64,000 bases of DNA from Pogostemon cablin (Eukaryota > Streptophyta > Magnoliopsida > Lamiales > Lamiaceae), in the NCBI GenBank assembly GCA_023678885.1, contig CM042993.1:4672501-4736500 (forward strand). The letters are read 5' to 3'. This document shows, one piece after another, positions 23,528 to 33,345 of this stretch (position 1 is the first letter of the stretch; every line of letters begins with the position of its first letter). Both the position numbers and the translations under genes were made by a program. The notes under the pieces were generated by a model that was not told the DNA's origin, did not search any database, and saw nothing but the letters and a program-made list of their open reading frames with translations.

Positions 23528-23795
23528 TACTCCCTCCGTCCCAAAAGAATTGACACATTTTTTTGGGCACAGAGATTAAGGAGTATAATAATTTAATGTA
23601 AAGTGAAGTGAGAGAAATAATATTTAATGTGTAGTGGGTAGTTGTATTAGTGGTGAGTGTGATGTGTGTGTGGGTCCATGTAAATAAATAAATTGTTTTT
23701 GTGTGGGTCCCATATCCTTTAAAAGGAAATATGTCAATTTATGTGGGATAACCCAAAAAGGAAAGTGTGTCAATATCTTTGGGACGAAGGGAGTA
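23528..23795. mobile_element. Stowaway-like MITE
   Basis: It begins TACTCCCTCCGTCCCAAAAG and ends TTTGGGACGAAGGGAGTA, inverted ends with TA borders, 268 bp. The interior carries 'aatgtgtagtgggtagttgt' as in related copies. Subterminal words 'aattgacacattt' and 'gtgtcaatat' are also inverted. Confidence 0.8.
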
Positions 23796-24491
23796 ATAAA
23801 TAAGCTTGAAAGTGTGTATTGAAGAGTAATAAACCCTAATTTTAATTACCTATTAAATGAACAAATATCTAATCAATTATATGTATGGTTTATTGTTGTT
23901 AATTAATTTAGGCCACATGCTAAAACTCAAAATCATCATAGAACACATAAAATCAAGCTAATAAGGCGGGCAAAATAAATATGATGTCAATTTCATATAT
24001 AAATAAATAATTTTAATGAATATAAATAAAAAATAAAAAAGACAACATCAATACACAACTAAATCAAATATGGAACAATATATCATAAACAAATAAGGGC
24101 ACGATTAATAAATATATAATACAATACATCAACAACAATAAAAGTTTGACATGCACAACATAACCATACAATTATAGTCTCACATTCCAAAAGTATAAAA
24201 TTAAAATCAGTTTGCTATAAACAAATAATGTGCTAAATAAAACGTAGAGGTTAATTATACGAAATAAAATTTAGAAACCATACGAAGCACCAATATAATT
24301 GAAATGAATTATTTAAAATGTATTCAACTGTCTTATCATTTATTTAATTTTAATGATGCATAAATTAAATATGCTAACTTTTTATAATAATTTAATAAAC
24401 ATTTAAATAGATGTATCCTATATTTATTCAATTTTTATTAAAGAAATTAAATTTTTAATTTTAATTTAAGAATATATAATATAAATTTAAA
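23796..24491. other. Intergenic AT-rich stretch
   Basis: No open frame or RNA gene supported; long runs of A/T words only. Confidence 0.5.
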
Positions 24492-24786
24492 TACTCCATC
24501 TATCCTATTTATTCACACTTTTCATTTTGAGGTGTTACGGGTATTTATTATTTCATTAATAATAAAAATACATTATACATCTTACCTACTTTTTAGACTT
24601 TATTCTTCGTTCCCAATAACTTTTTTCCCTTTTTTTTTAACTTTATTTATCATTCTCAATAACTTATTTACTTTCTCTTTAAATTAATAATTTATCCTTA
24701 CTTTTTCTTGTATTATATATTTAAAAAAATATTTCTTAATTTTCGAACCTGTATAAACGTGAATAATATCCAGAATAAAGGGAGTA
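24492..24786. mobile_element. Degenerate Stowaway-like MITE
   Basis: It begins TACTCCATCTATCCTATTTA and ends ATCCAGAATAAAGGGAGTA, a worn form of the CTCCCTCCGTCC inverted ends. About 295 bp, non-coding. Confidence 0.6.
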
Positions 24787-25549
24787 CAATAAATTTAATT
24801 ATTTAATATTTACATGTAATTAAATTTAATATAACTATGCATAATAAACACAAATATTAAAATGCAATTATAATAAATGATGAATCATAAATAAAAATTC
24901 ATATATTGAAAATTGTAGAGTGAATCTATATATACCTACCTAGAAAAATATGGAGTATTAAATAATAATTTGAGAAAAAAATATTAAAAATAAAGATGTA
25001 TCACTATTAACAGAAAAATAACAATTTTACACAATTATGATAAAAAAAAAGTAAAAGTTTTAGAATCAATTAATTGAGTTGAAGATTAATATTTTGTATT
25101 TGACTTTAGGTTTTCCTTATACTTGTTCTTTTTTCTTTTATCACTTTCTTGTCTACTTGAGCTTTTATTTCTATAGAATAATAATCCTATACAATAGCAA
25201 TATATAATTTACTAATTAAATCAACCATAAAAAACGTGGAGATGATAAGATGGAGAAAATAAAAGTAATTCTTTTAAAAGCATATAGTAAAATTCTATCA
25301 CTACATAAAAGTTAAAAATAAAAAATTAAAAGAGATAAAAATGCAATGGTGATGTGTAGAGAGAGGGAATGAGAAATGAAACACGAAATTGCAATTTAAC
25401 CCATATATGATTCAATAGGTATACAAAACAATTAAATATTGTTAAATTATAAAAAAAAACTTTAATTTAAATTCCAATTAATCACTTGATATTAGAAAAA
25501 TTTTAATTTATTGATTGATCACAATAAAGAAAAAAATTGTCATACTATT
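24787..25549. other. Left flank of the LTR retrotransposon
   Basis: AT-rich DNA with no gene. The part at about 25230-25530 is a diverged copy of 40350-40670 on the other side of the retrotransposon (shared 'gagaaat..aacac.tgaaattgcaattta' and 'aattgcaattaatcact'-like words). Confidence 0.5.
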
Positions 25550-25693
25550 TGTAGGCAATTAAAATTTATTGCCTAATAAATATAAATGCAAAGAAAATAT
25601 ATTAAATATTGATTAAATATTTATTTATTAAGGAATTTAAATAAATTAATTCCTAAAATAAGTAAATAAATAATTAATAATTAATATAATTAT

Positions 25694-25990
25694 TTGAGCC
25701 CAAATCCAAGCCAAATGGGCTCAATTTAAATTAAATTGGTCAAATCCAAGCCAAATGGGCTCAATTTAAATTAATTGGGTTTAATCCAAGCCAAGTGGGC
25801 TCAATTTAAATTAATTGGGTTTAATCCAAGGCAAGTGGGCCTGATTTAAGTCAACAAATCCAGCAAGTTTAAATCCAGAAGGCCTAATTAAATTAAATAG
25901 GCCCAAGTCAAAAGCCTAATTAAATTAAATAGGCCCAAATCAAATCCAGCAGGCTTATTTAAATTAAATAGGCCCGTATCCAGTCCAGCA
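25694..25990. repeat. Tandem array of ~43-bp units in U3 of the 5' LTR
   Basis: Four clear and several decayed units of 'caaatccaagccaaatgggctcaatttaaattaa'. Each unit has internal inverted words (gagccca/tgggctc). U3 arrays of this type often act as enhancers in plant LTRs; that role is inference. The same array is at 39105-39401 in the 3' LTR. Confidence 0.85.
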
Positions 25991-26063
25991 GGCTTAATTA
26001 AAGGAGGAAGCCCAACATATCTTTTGAAGGAGAAAATATCTCTCAAGTGGTTATTTTCTCTAC

Positions 26064-26075
26064 CTATAAATAAGG
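26064..26075 (+). promoter_or_regulatory. TATA box of the 5' LTR
   Basis: CTATAAATAAGG, in a pyrimidine-rich upstream setting (ttattttctctac). It is the only good TATA word in the LTR and would start RNA about 30 bases downstream. The equivalent in the 3' LTR is at 39475-39486. Confidence 0.7.
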
Positions 26076-26146
26076 ACCTTCAGTCCTCATTCCAGAGACA
26101 TTCAAGCACCCGAAGACAAGACGCTCTTGAAGAAATCAAGAACATT

Positions 26147-26364
26147 CGAGGAGCTTCAAATCTTCAAATCTTCAAGCTCAAGGCCTTCGAGGATCTTCAA
26201 ATCTTCGAATCTTCAAGCTCCAGATCTTCAAATCTTCGAATCTTCAAGCTCAAGAACACTCGAGGATCTTCAAATCTTCGAATCTTCAAGCTCAAGACCT
26301 TCGAGGATCTTCAAATCTTCGAATCTTCAAGCTCCAGATCTTCAAATCTTCAAAGCTTCAAATC
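26147..26364. repeat. CTTC-rich tandem array in the transcribed part of the LTR
   Basis: Repeats of 'cttcaaatcttcgaatcttc' with spacers 'aagctcaagaccttcgagga' or 'aagctccagat' make a higher-order pattern of roughly 65 and 30 bases. The array is present unchanged at 39558-39775. On the minus strand it is a GAAGA-rich purine run. Confidence 0.85.
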
Positions 26365-26801
26365 GAAGACTTCAAGCCAGTCTTCAAGCAGCTTCAAAGT
26401 AACTTCAAGTCAAGAACTGCCTCCGATCAAGGATCAAGGTGCTAAACCTCTCCGATCCGGCGTTCTTCATCCAGTAAAAATCGTGGGGTCAACGGTGTTC
26501 TACCAAATTGAACGACGTTCTTCACAGCAAATCTTCAAGTCAACGTTCGATCCGAACAAAGGCTCGACGCCTCCGGATAAACGTTTTCAAGCTTCAAGCC
26601 CTGAACCCGAGCTCGGACAAGCTTTATCCAAAGATCCGACTCAGAAAGTTGATAAAGTCAAGAAAGTCAACTCAAGAGAGGAATCAGAGGATAAATAGAA
26701 GCTGTCTACTTCAATTTTCAAGTTTAATCCACATCGGATTTTCGTTGTAATTCCTTTTGTGTTTATTATTTAATAAATACAAAATTTGTTGTTACAAATT
26801 T

Positions 26802-26819
26802 TGGCACGCCCAGTGGGAC
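26802..26819 (+). promoter_or_regulatory. Putative primer binding site
   Basis: TGGCACGCCCAGTGGGAC follows the 5' LTR after a 5-base gap. Position and the leading TGG (pairing with a tRNA CCA end) fit a minus-strand primer site. I did not match it to a specific tRNA. Confidence 0.65.
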
Positions 26820-26856
26820 CGTTTCTACCTCTCATCTCCTCTTCGAGCAAAGTAAG

Positions 26857-28731
26857 ATGGTTCCGCTAAGAATCAAAGTCAACAGATCAGCTTCTGTCTT
26901 CAAGTCTTCAGAATTACAAGTGGAAGACGTTAATGTAACAACTAGAAGCATGTCAAAGATGGCACGATCTGAAGCCTCTTCAGAGATAAATTCTTCAGTT
27001 GGAGTTACCTCTGGAGTGATACCATATGATGATAAAGATGAAAAAAACGACTCAGCTAACTCAACCCCTATACTTGAAGAAAGCTCATCGTCTGATTCAT
27101 CCATAGCCTCGACAATGGCAATAAACACTTCGTCTGTCGAAGAACAGTTGGCAAGCTTAACTGAATCCGTTGTTGCACTTGCCAAACAGAACCAAGAACA
27201 AAGTACTTTGATTTTCAAACTGATGGAGAAAATGGCTGGTGCTGAAACTAGCCGTGCAAACGAAAAGCAAGAAGAAGATGCTGAAAATGAAGTAGATGAG
27301 TCTGCGAAGCATCAGACGATGGGGAAAAGGGTGATTGAAGAAGAATTGAACATCTCCCATGATGGAATGGTTCCTATCAGCCAGTTAAAAAGCATTATAC
27401 TTGGCACAATGAAGGACCAATTCGAAGAGAGCTCTAAACCTTCATTCGCTTATGCTAAGCCTTATACTAGGAGGGTTGGCAACTTGAGGATGCCACCTAA
27501 CTATCAACCCCCCAAGTTCCAACAGTTTGATGGCAAAGGTAATCCAAGGCAACATATAGCACATTTCATAGAAACGTGCAATGATGCTGGCACTCACGGA
27601 GATCATATGGTGAGACAATTCGTTCGCTCTCTGAAGGGAAATGCTTTTGAATGGTACACCGACTTGGAGGCTGACTCTATAGACAGTTGGGATCAGATGG
27701 AATATCAATTCCTTAACTGTTTCTATAGTACTAGGAGGACAGTTAGCATGATAGAGTTGACGAACACCCGTCAGTTAAAAGAAGAGCCAGTAATTGAGTA
27801 CATTAATCGATGGAGAAATTTGAGCCTAAACTGTAAAGATCGATTGTCTGAAGTTTCTGGCATTGAGATGTGCACAGCAGGAATGCAATGGAACCTTCGT
27901 TACATACTTCAAGGGATTAAGCCTAAAACCTTTGAAGACTTGGCCACAAGAGCTCACGACATGGAGCTAAGTATGGGGATAAGTGGAGTTGTAGAACCAC
28001 CGATTCCTGGATCCTACAAGTATAAAGAAAAGCAAGAGGCAAGGAAAGGGGGCAAACCCTACAATAAATCTTCCGAAAAAGGATCTATGGCAACCAATGC
28101 ATCAACTGTTAAGTTCCGAAGGAATGAGAATGAAAAAGATGATAAAGTGAAGAATGAGTCTCAAGAAAGGGGGCAAAGAAGATTGACCTTGAAAGAAATG
28201 CAAGAAAGGAAGTACCCATTCCTTGATTCAGATGTCCCAGGCATACTCGATGATCTACTCAAAGATAAACTTATCGAGCTTCCTGAAATGAAGCGACCAG
28301 AAGAAGCGGGACAAACGGACAATCCAAAATACTGCAAGTATCATAGACTAGTGGGACATTCTATCAAAGATTGCTTTGTCTTTAAAGACAAAGTTATGCG
28401 ATTGGTTGAGCAAGGGAAGATCTTTCTAGATGAAGATGCAACTGCAAACTCTACTTCTGCAGATGGTGGAATTAATTATTCATGCCATATGGCAGGCGAA
28501 GCTGTTGTGCCTAAAGTTGAAAGCAAGGCCCATGCTATGAAGATTACCTTCACTGAGGAAGACTTACTGCTCGGTTCACAATCTCACAACCGACCCTTGT
28601 TCGTAGCTGGTTGCACTCAAGAGCAAAGGGTGAATCGAATACTGATTGATGGAGGTTCAGCGGTCAATATCCTACCTCTAATAACGTTGAAAAAATTAGG
28701 AATTTCAACAGATGAACTTGGCAGTAGCTGA
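26857..28731 (+). CDS. gag: Retrotransposon Gag and start of protease, ended by an in-frame TGA
   Basis: 624 codons from ATG 26857 to TGA 28729-28731. The retrotransposon Gag domain lies at about residues 215-370 (FDGKGNPRQHIAHFIETCND, then FEWYTDLE and FNCFYSTRRTVSM-like words). A variant zinc knuckle, CKYHRLVGHSIKDC (C-x2-H-x4-H-x4-C), sits near residue 493. The start of the aspartic protease follows at about residue 590 with ILIDGGSAVNILPL; DGG is in place of the DT/SG seen in many retropepsins, as is common in this lineage. The frame downstream of the TGA is the same frame, so a polyprotein is split inside the protease. Gag forms the virus-like particle. The stop may be an inactivating change or a leaky stop; the location inside a domain favours the former. 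Confidence 0.92.
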   Translation: MVPLRIKVNRSASVFKSSELQVEDVNVTTRSMSKMARSEASSEINSSVGVTSGVIPYDDKDEKNDSANSTPILEESSSSDSSIASTMAINTSSVEEQLASLTESVVALAKQNQEQSTLIFKLMEKMAGAETSRANEKQEEDAENEVDESAKHQTMGKRVIEEELNISHDGMVPISQLKSIILGTMKDQFEESSKPSFAYAKPYTRRVGNLRMPPNYQPPKFQQFDGKGNPRQHIAHFIETCNDAGTHGDHMVRQFVRSLKGNAFEWYTDLEADSIDSWDQMEYQFLNCFYSTRRTVSMIELTNTRQLKEEPVIEYINRWRNLSLNCKDRLSEVSGIEMCTAGMQWNLRYILQGIKPKTFEDLATRAHDMELSMGISGVVEPPIPGSYKYKEKQEARKGGKPYNKSSEKGSMATNASTVKFRRNENEKDDKVKNESQERGQRRLTLKEMQERKYPFLDSDVPGILDDLLKDKLIELPEMKRPEEAGQTDNPKYCKYHRLVGHSIKDCFVFKDKVMRLVEQGKIFLDEDATANSTSADGGINYSCHMAGEAVVPKVESKAHAMKITFTEEDLLLGSQSHNRPLFVAGCTQEQRVNRILIDGGSAVNILPLITLKKLGISTDELGSS

Positions 28732-31700
28732 TTAACGATTCATGGGTTCAATCAAGAGGGCCAGAGAACACTTGGTACGATAGTCATGAACTTGATAATA
28801 GATGAGATGGCCTCAACAGTTCTGTTTCATGTCATTGATGCTAAAACATCATACAACATGCTCTTGGGGCGCCCATGGTTGCATGAAAATGGAGTGATTC
28901 CTTCTACGCTGCATCAGTGCTTCAAATACTGCGATGGAGGTAACATAAAAAAGGTACTCGGTGATGAAAAGCCATTTACAGAAGCAGAATCATACTTCGC
29001 AGACGCCAGATATTTTCTGAAAAGTATCAAGGCCGATAAGCAGGAAGGAACTTCATCACAAGATAAAGGTGATGATAAACAAGAAAAAGAGAATGCAGAT
29101 GATGTTTCATCCACACATTCTAATAAAAGTAAACAGTTGATCAAAACTGTAGAAGGGTTGACACTACCCCTGACTAAGGTTGACGCTGAGAGGCCCTCTC
29201 CCCCTCCACTCAAAGGATTCACTCGCCCAACACAAGCGGCTAAAACTGAGCATGGAGATGTATTTGAGGCGGCAGTTTCCAAATCGTATAGCCCACAAGC
29301 TTACAAACTTCTTGTGAAAGCTGGTTATGACCCTCAAGAAAAATGTGCGGCAAATGAACTGTCTCATAAGATTCCTAGTGGAACCACCCAAGAGAAATTG
29401 AAGAGTAATGGCCGTACTTCCAAGTGTATTAGAACAGGCATAGGATATGTTCCGCAAAAACCTGTTCGCATTGCGATAAAGAGGGCAAACACAAACTACA
29501 TCACTGAAGATGAAATTCTCTCTGAAGAAGAGGAGTCTCATGAGAAAGATAGAAAGACAGAAAGAATCTCAGTATTAGAGAGACTCAAACCAGCTGGGGC
29601 TAAAAGGACCACTAAGTTCCCAAGTTTCCCAAAGATACATAGTCGGATCCCATCTCGCATGAAAAGACGACATTTCCTGACTATATCATGTGGTACAATG
29701 TTGAAAGCTAAAAAACGAACAATAATCTTCACCCGAAGTGAAGAAGATGATCGTGAAAGTGTAGGCTCATCAGATGTTGTTCATTCCATCATCATGCAAA
29801 CAGATCTACAAAGTGCAGAAAGAGATCTACAAAGCAAGATCGTCGAGATGAGGAGAGATGGCTATGAAGTGGGGAGCATTGTTAAAGTGGGAGAGAATGA
29901 ACAAGTTAGGTCCAACCCACGTTTTCAAAGGCAAGAATTCTTGGAACAAGTTGCCACGGTGAATCATGTCACTATACGAGAGGAGACCTCAACCGAAGAG
30001 GAAGATGCTGATGATGCTCCTCCAGAATTTGAAGAGGGTGTCAAATCTACTGTTGATCAATTGAAGGAGATTAATTTGGGTGTTGATAACGATCCACGGC
30101 CAACCTATATAAGTGCTTTGTTAACAGCCGATGAAGAAAAAGTTTACATTGAGCTTCTTCAAGAGTTTAGAGACGTGTTTGCATGGTCATTCAAAGAAAT
30201 GCCCGGATTAGATCCAAAGGTGGCAGTTCATCATTTAGCAATAAAAGAAGGAGCCAAGCCAGTTAAGCAGATGCAGCGTCGATTTCGACCAGAGCTGGTT
30301 CCCTTGATTGAGGCTGAAGTTAATAAGCTCCTTGAGACGAAAAAAATAAGAGAAGTGAAGTATCCCACTTGGCTCTCTAACATTGTGCCAGTAAGAAAGG
30401 CAAACGGACAGCTTAGAGTGTGTGTTGACTTCCGGGATTTGAACTTGGCATGCCCAAAAGATGACTTTCCATTGCCAATTACTGAGCTCATGATTGATGC
30501 AACAACTAGCCATGAAGTCCTTTCATTTATGGACGGATCGTCTGGTTATAATCAAATTAGCCTGGCCCCAGAAGACCAAGAGAAAACAGCCTTCCGCACT
30601 CCTAAAGGAATATATTGCTACAATGTTATGCCATTTGGCTTGAAGAATGCCGGTGCCACTTATCAACGAGCCATGCAAAAGATATTTGATGACATGCTCC
30701 ATAAGAATGTCGAATGCTATGTTGATGACATCGTGGTGAAATCAAAGAAGAAAAATGATCATCTCCAAGATTTAAGACAAATATTTGAGCGTCTTAGAAA
30801 ATTCCAACTCAAGATGAATCCACTTAAATGCGCATTTGGAGTTTCTTCTGGAAAGTTCCTTGGATTCATTGTCCGACATCGTGGTATTGAAATTGACAGA
30901 GCAAAGATTGATGCAATTATGAAGATGCAGGTACCCCAAAACATACATGAGCTCAAGAGTTTGCAAGGTAAGCTGGCATACTTAAGAAGATTCATATCAA
31001 ATTTGGCCGGCCGATGCCAACCATTCAGCCATCTTATGAAAAAGGGCAGCCCATTTGAATGGGATGAATCTTGCACTAATGCCTTTAACAGTATTAAATC
31101 ATATTTGATGAAGCCGCCAGTATTGGTTGCTCCAATAGCCGGACGTCCATTGATTCTCTACATATCTGCTCAAGAAAGATCAGTTGGAGCCCTGCTTGCA
31201 CAAAATAATGATGAGGGAAAGGAGTGTGCCTTGTACTATTTGAGTAGGACGATGACCCCAAATGAGTTAAAATACTCACCAATTGAAAAGATATGTCTTT
31301 CTCTCATCTTTGCAATTCAGAAATTAAGACACTACTTTCAAGCTCATACTGTTTACTTGGTCTCAAGGGCTAACCCATTAAAGTTTGTTATGTCAAAGCC
31401 AGTGCTCTCTGATAGGCTTGCAAGGTGGTATCTTCAATTGCAGCAATTCGAGATTATATATGTCCCTCAAAAGGCAGTGAAAGGGCAAGTATTGGCGGAT
31501 TTCTTAGCTGATCATCCCATGCCTGCAGAATGGGAGTTATCTGATGATCTCCCCGATGAAGATATATTGGCTATTGAAATCACTCCTCCTTGGAAGATGT
31601 ATTTCGATGGAGCTGCTCACAGAGAAGGAGCCGGCGCAGGAGTGGTATTTGTGACCTCAGATGGAGAAGTTCTGCCATACTCCTTCAATCTAACTGAAAA

Positions 31701-33345
31701 TTGCTCTAACAATGTAGCTGAATATCAAGCTCTTATACTTGGTCTGGAGATGGCAGTAGATGTAAAGCAACGACACCTGAAGGTATATGGAGATTCGTTG
31801 TTAATAATCAACCAGCTGCTTGGTTTATATGAGGTTAAGAAACCCGAGCTACGTCCGTATTATGACTATGCTCAAAGGCTTATGAATTGGCTTGGAGATG
31901 TAGAGATTGAACATCTTCCAAGGAGTAAGAACAAACAAGCCGATGCTTTGGCAAAGCTAGCATCAACCATAGCAATGCCTGAAGCACATTTCCAAGTTCC
32001 GATCTGCAAAAGTTGGGTGGTACCTCCCTTCTTCGAAAAGGAAGATGATGAAGAAGTTGGGTATTGTGCCATAGAAGTGTTCGATATTGGGAAGGAAGAT
32101 TGGCGACAACCGTTCGTGGATTACTTGAAGTATGATAAGCTCCCCAATGATCCACACCTAAGGATTGATGTTCGGCGTAGAGCACCACGATTCTTCTATT
32201 ACAAAGATATACTTTATAGAAGATCGTTTGATGGTATTCTCTTAAGATGCTTAAGTGATGAAGAAGCTCTTCAAGCTATGGAGGAAGCTCATTCTGGAAT
32301 ATGTGGCGCCCACCAGTCTGGACCCAAGTTACATTTCAGAATCAAGAGGATGGGATATTACTGGCCTTCTATGGTAAAAGATTGCATAGACTATGCACAA
32401 AAGTGTCAGCCATGTCAGTTTCATGCAAATCTCATTCATCAGCCTCCGGAGCCATTACATCCAACCGTTTCTTCATGGCCATTTGATGCATGGGGCTTAG
32501 ATGTGGTGGGGCCGTTAACAAAGTCTTCTGGAGGCCATCTTTATATTCTGGCTGCCACTGATTACTTTTCTAAGTGGGCGGAAGTTGTACCCTTGAGAGA
32601 AGTAAAGAAGGAAAATGTTGCTGATTTCATCCGCATCAACATCATATATAGATATGGAGTGCCTCGATACATCATCACGGATAATGGGAGGCCGTTCAGT
32701 AATTCTTTGATTGATAGGCTTTGTGAGAAGTTTGACTTCAAGCAAAGGAAGTCTTCTATGTATAATGCAGCAGCTAATGGGCTTGCCGAAGCCTTCAACA
32801 AAACACTGTGTAATCTGTTGAAGAAGGTAGTCTCCAAGTCAAAGCGAGACTGGCATGAAAGGATTCATGAAGCTTTATGGGCGTATCGAACTACTTATAG
32901 AACGCCTACTCAAGCTACTCCATACTCCCTTGTGTATGGGGTTGAAGCTGTGGTGCCCCTTGAAAAGCAAATACCATCTTTGAGAATTGCCATACAAGAA
33001 GGTTTGACTGAAGAAGAGAACACACGACTGCGTCTTGAAGAATTAGAGGCACTTGATGAAAAGAGGTTAGAAGCACAACAGAGACTTGAGTGCTATCAAG
33101 CTCGCCTCTCTAGAACGTTTAACAAAAAAGTGAAGATACGTTCCTTTCAAGTCGGAGACTTAGTCCTTGCTGTGAGAAGGCCTATTGTCATCACTCACCG
33201 AGTGGGAAATAAATTCTTGCCCAAGTGGGATGGCCCATATGTCGTGAAAGAAGTATATACAAATGGTGCATACAAGTTGATATCTGAAGATGGAGTAGGA
33301 ATTGGCCCCATAAATGGCAAATTCTTGAAACGCTACTACGCGTAA
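28732..33345 (+). CDS. pol: Retrotransposon Pol: rest of protease, RT, two RNase H, integrase
   Basis: Open frame continuing in phase after the TGA to the stop at 33343-33345; first in-frame ATG at 28786 (1,519 codons from there). Order, counted from 28786: protease end with YNMLLGRPWLH (about 22-35); RT with VRKANGQLRVCVDFRDLNLA and the catalytic YVDDIV near 645; a first RNase H whose motif reads LYISAQERSVGALL, lacking the usual Asp; a second, archaeal-type RNase H starting MYFDGAAHREGAGAG near 938 with EYQALILGLE, YGDSLLI and a DALAKLAS end, keeping its acidic residues; integrase with an HHCC zinc finger (about 1165-1205), GLDVVGP, TDNGRPF and a C-terminal region to the end. It copies element RNA and inserts the cDNA. 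No other break was seen. Confidence 0.93.
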   Translation, partial: LTIHGFNQEGQRTLGTIVMNLIIDEMASTVLFHVIDAKTSYNMLLGRPWLHENGVIPSTLHQCFKYCDGGNIKKVLGDEKPFTEAESYFADARYFLKSIKADKQEGTSSQDKGDDKQEKENADDVSSTHSNKSKQLIKTVEGLTLPLTKVDAERPSPPPLKGFTRPTQAAKTEHGDVFEAAVSKSYSPQAYKLLVKAGYDPQEKCAANELSHKIPSGTTQEKLKSNGRTSKCIRTGIGYVPQKPVRIAIKRANTNYITEDEILSEEEESHEKDRKTERISVLERLKPAGAKRTTKFPSFPKIHSRIPSRMKRRHFLTISCGTMLKAKKRTIIFTRSEEDDRESVGSSDVVHSIIMQTDLQSAERDLQSKIVEMRRDGYEVGSIVKVGENEQVRSNPRFQRQEFLEQVATVNHVTIREETSTEEEDADDAPPEFEEGVKSTVDQLKEINLGVDNDPRPTYISALLTADEEKVYIELLQEFRDVFAWSFKEMPGLDPKVAVHHLAIKEGAKPVKQMQRRFRPELVPLIEAEVNKLLETKKIREVKYPTWLSNIVPVRKANGQLRVCVDFRDLNLACPKDDFPLPITELMIDATTSHEVLSFMDGSSGYNQISLAPEDQEKTAFRTPKGIYCYNVMPFGLKNAGATYQRAMQKIFDDMLHKNVECYVDDIVVKSKKKNDHLQDLRQIFERLRKFQLKMNPLKCAFGVSSGKFLGFIVRHRGIEIDRAKIDAIMKMQVPQNIHELKSLQGKLAYLRRFISNLAGRCQPFSHLMKKGSPFEWDESCTNAFNSIKSYLMKPPVLVAPIAGRPLILYISAQERSVGALLAQNNDEGKECALYYLSRTMTPNELKYSPIEKICLSLIFAIQKLRHYFQAHTVYLVSRANPLKFVMSKPVLSDRLARWYLQLQQFEIIYVPQKAVKGQVLADFLADHPMPAEWELSDDLPDEDILAIEITPPWKMYFDGAAHREGAGAGVVFVTSDGEVLPYSFNLTENCSNNVAEYQALILGLEMAVDVKQRHLKVYGDSLLIINQLLGLYEVKKPELRPYYDYAQRLMNWLGDVEIEHLPRSKNKQADALAKLASTIAMPEAHFQVPICKSWVVPPFFEKEDDEEVGYCAIEVFDIGKEDWRQPFVDYLKYDKLPNDPHLRIDVRRRAPRFFYYKDILYRRSFDGILLRCLSDEEALQAMEEAHSGICGAHQSGPKLHFRIKRMGYYWPSMVKDCIDYAQKCQPCQFHANLIHQPPEPLHPTVSSWPFDAWGLDVVGPLTKSSGGHLYILAATDYFSKWAEVVPLREVKKENVADFIRINIIYRYGVPRYIITDNGRPFSNSLIDRLCEKFDFKQRKSSMYNAAANGLAEAFNKTLCNLLKKVVSKSKRDWHERIHEALWAYRTTYRTPTQATPYSLVYGVEAVVPLEKQIPSLRIAIQEGLTEEENTRLRLEELEALDEKRLEAQQRLECYQARLSRTFNKKVKIRSFQVGDLVLAVRRPIVITHRVGNKFLPKWDGPYVVKEVYTNGAYKLISEDGVGIGPINGKFLKRYYA

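Larger units (their letters stand above)
25550..26796 (+). repeat. 5' LTR
   Basis: 1,247 bp, TGTAGG...GTTACA. It holds an array of about 43-bp units (25694-25990) built on 'aatccaagccaaatgggctc', a TATA box (26064-26075), a CTTC-rich array (26147-26364) and an AATAAA signal (26772-26777). By TATA position the transcript should start near 26095, so the CTTC-rich array lies in the R/U5 part of the RNA. A 224-codon open frame (26024-26698) lies in the LTR; it is a by-product of the CTTCAA repeats and I do not treat it as a gene. Confidence 0.95.

Noticed and set aside
26024..26698. 224-codon open frame in the LTR (also 39435-40109)
   Set aside because: It is made of CTTCAA repeats that are open in several frames, lies mostly in the LTR leader and has no domain. 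Identity between the two copies only reflects identical LTRs.
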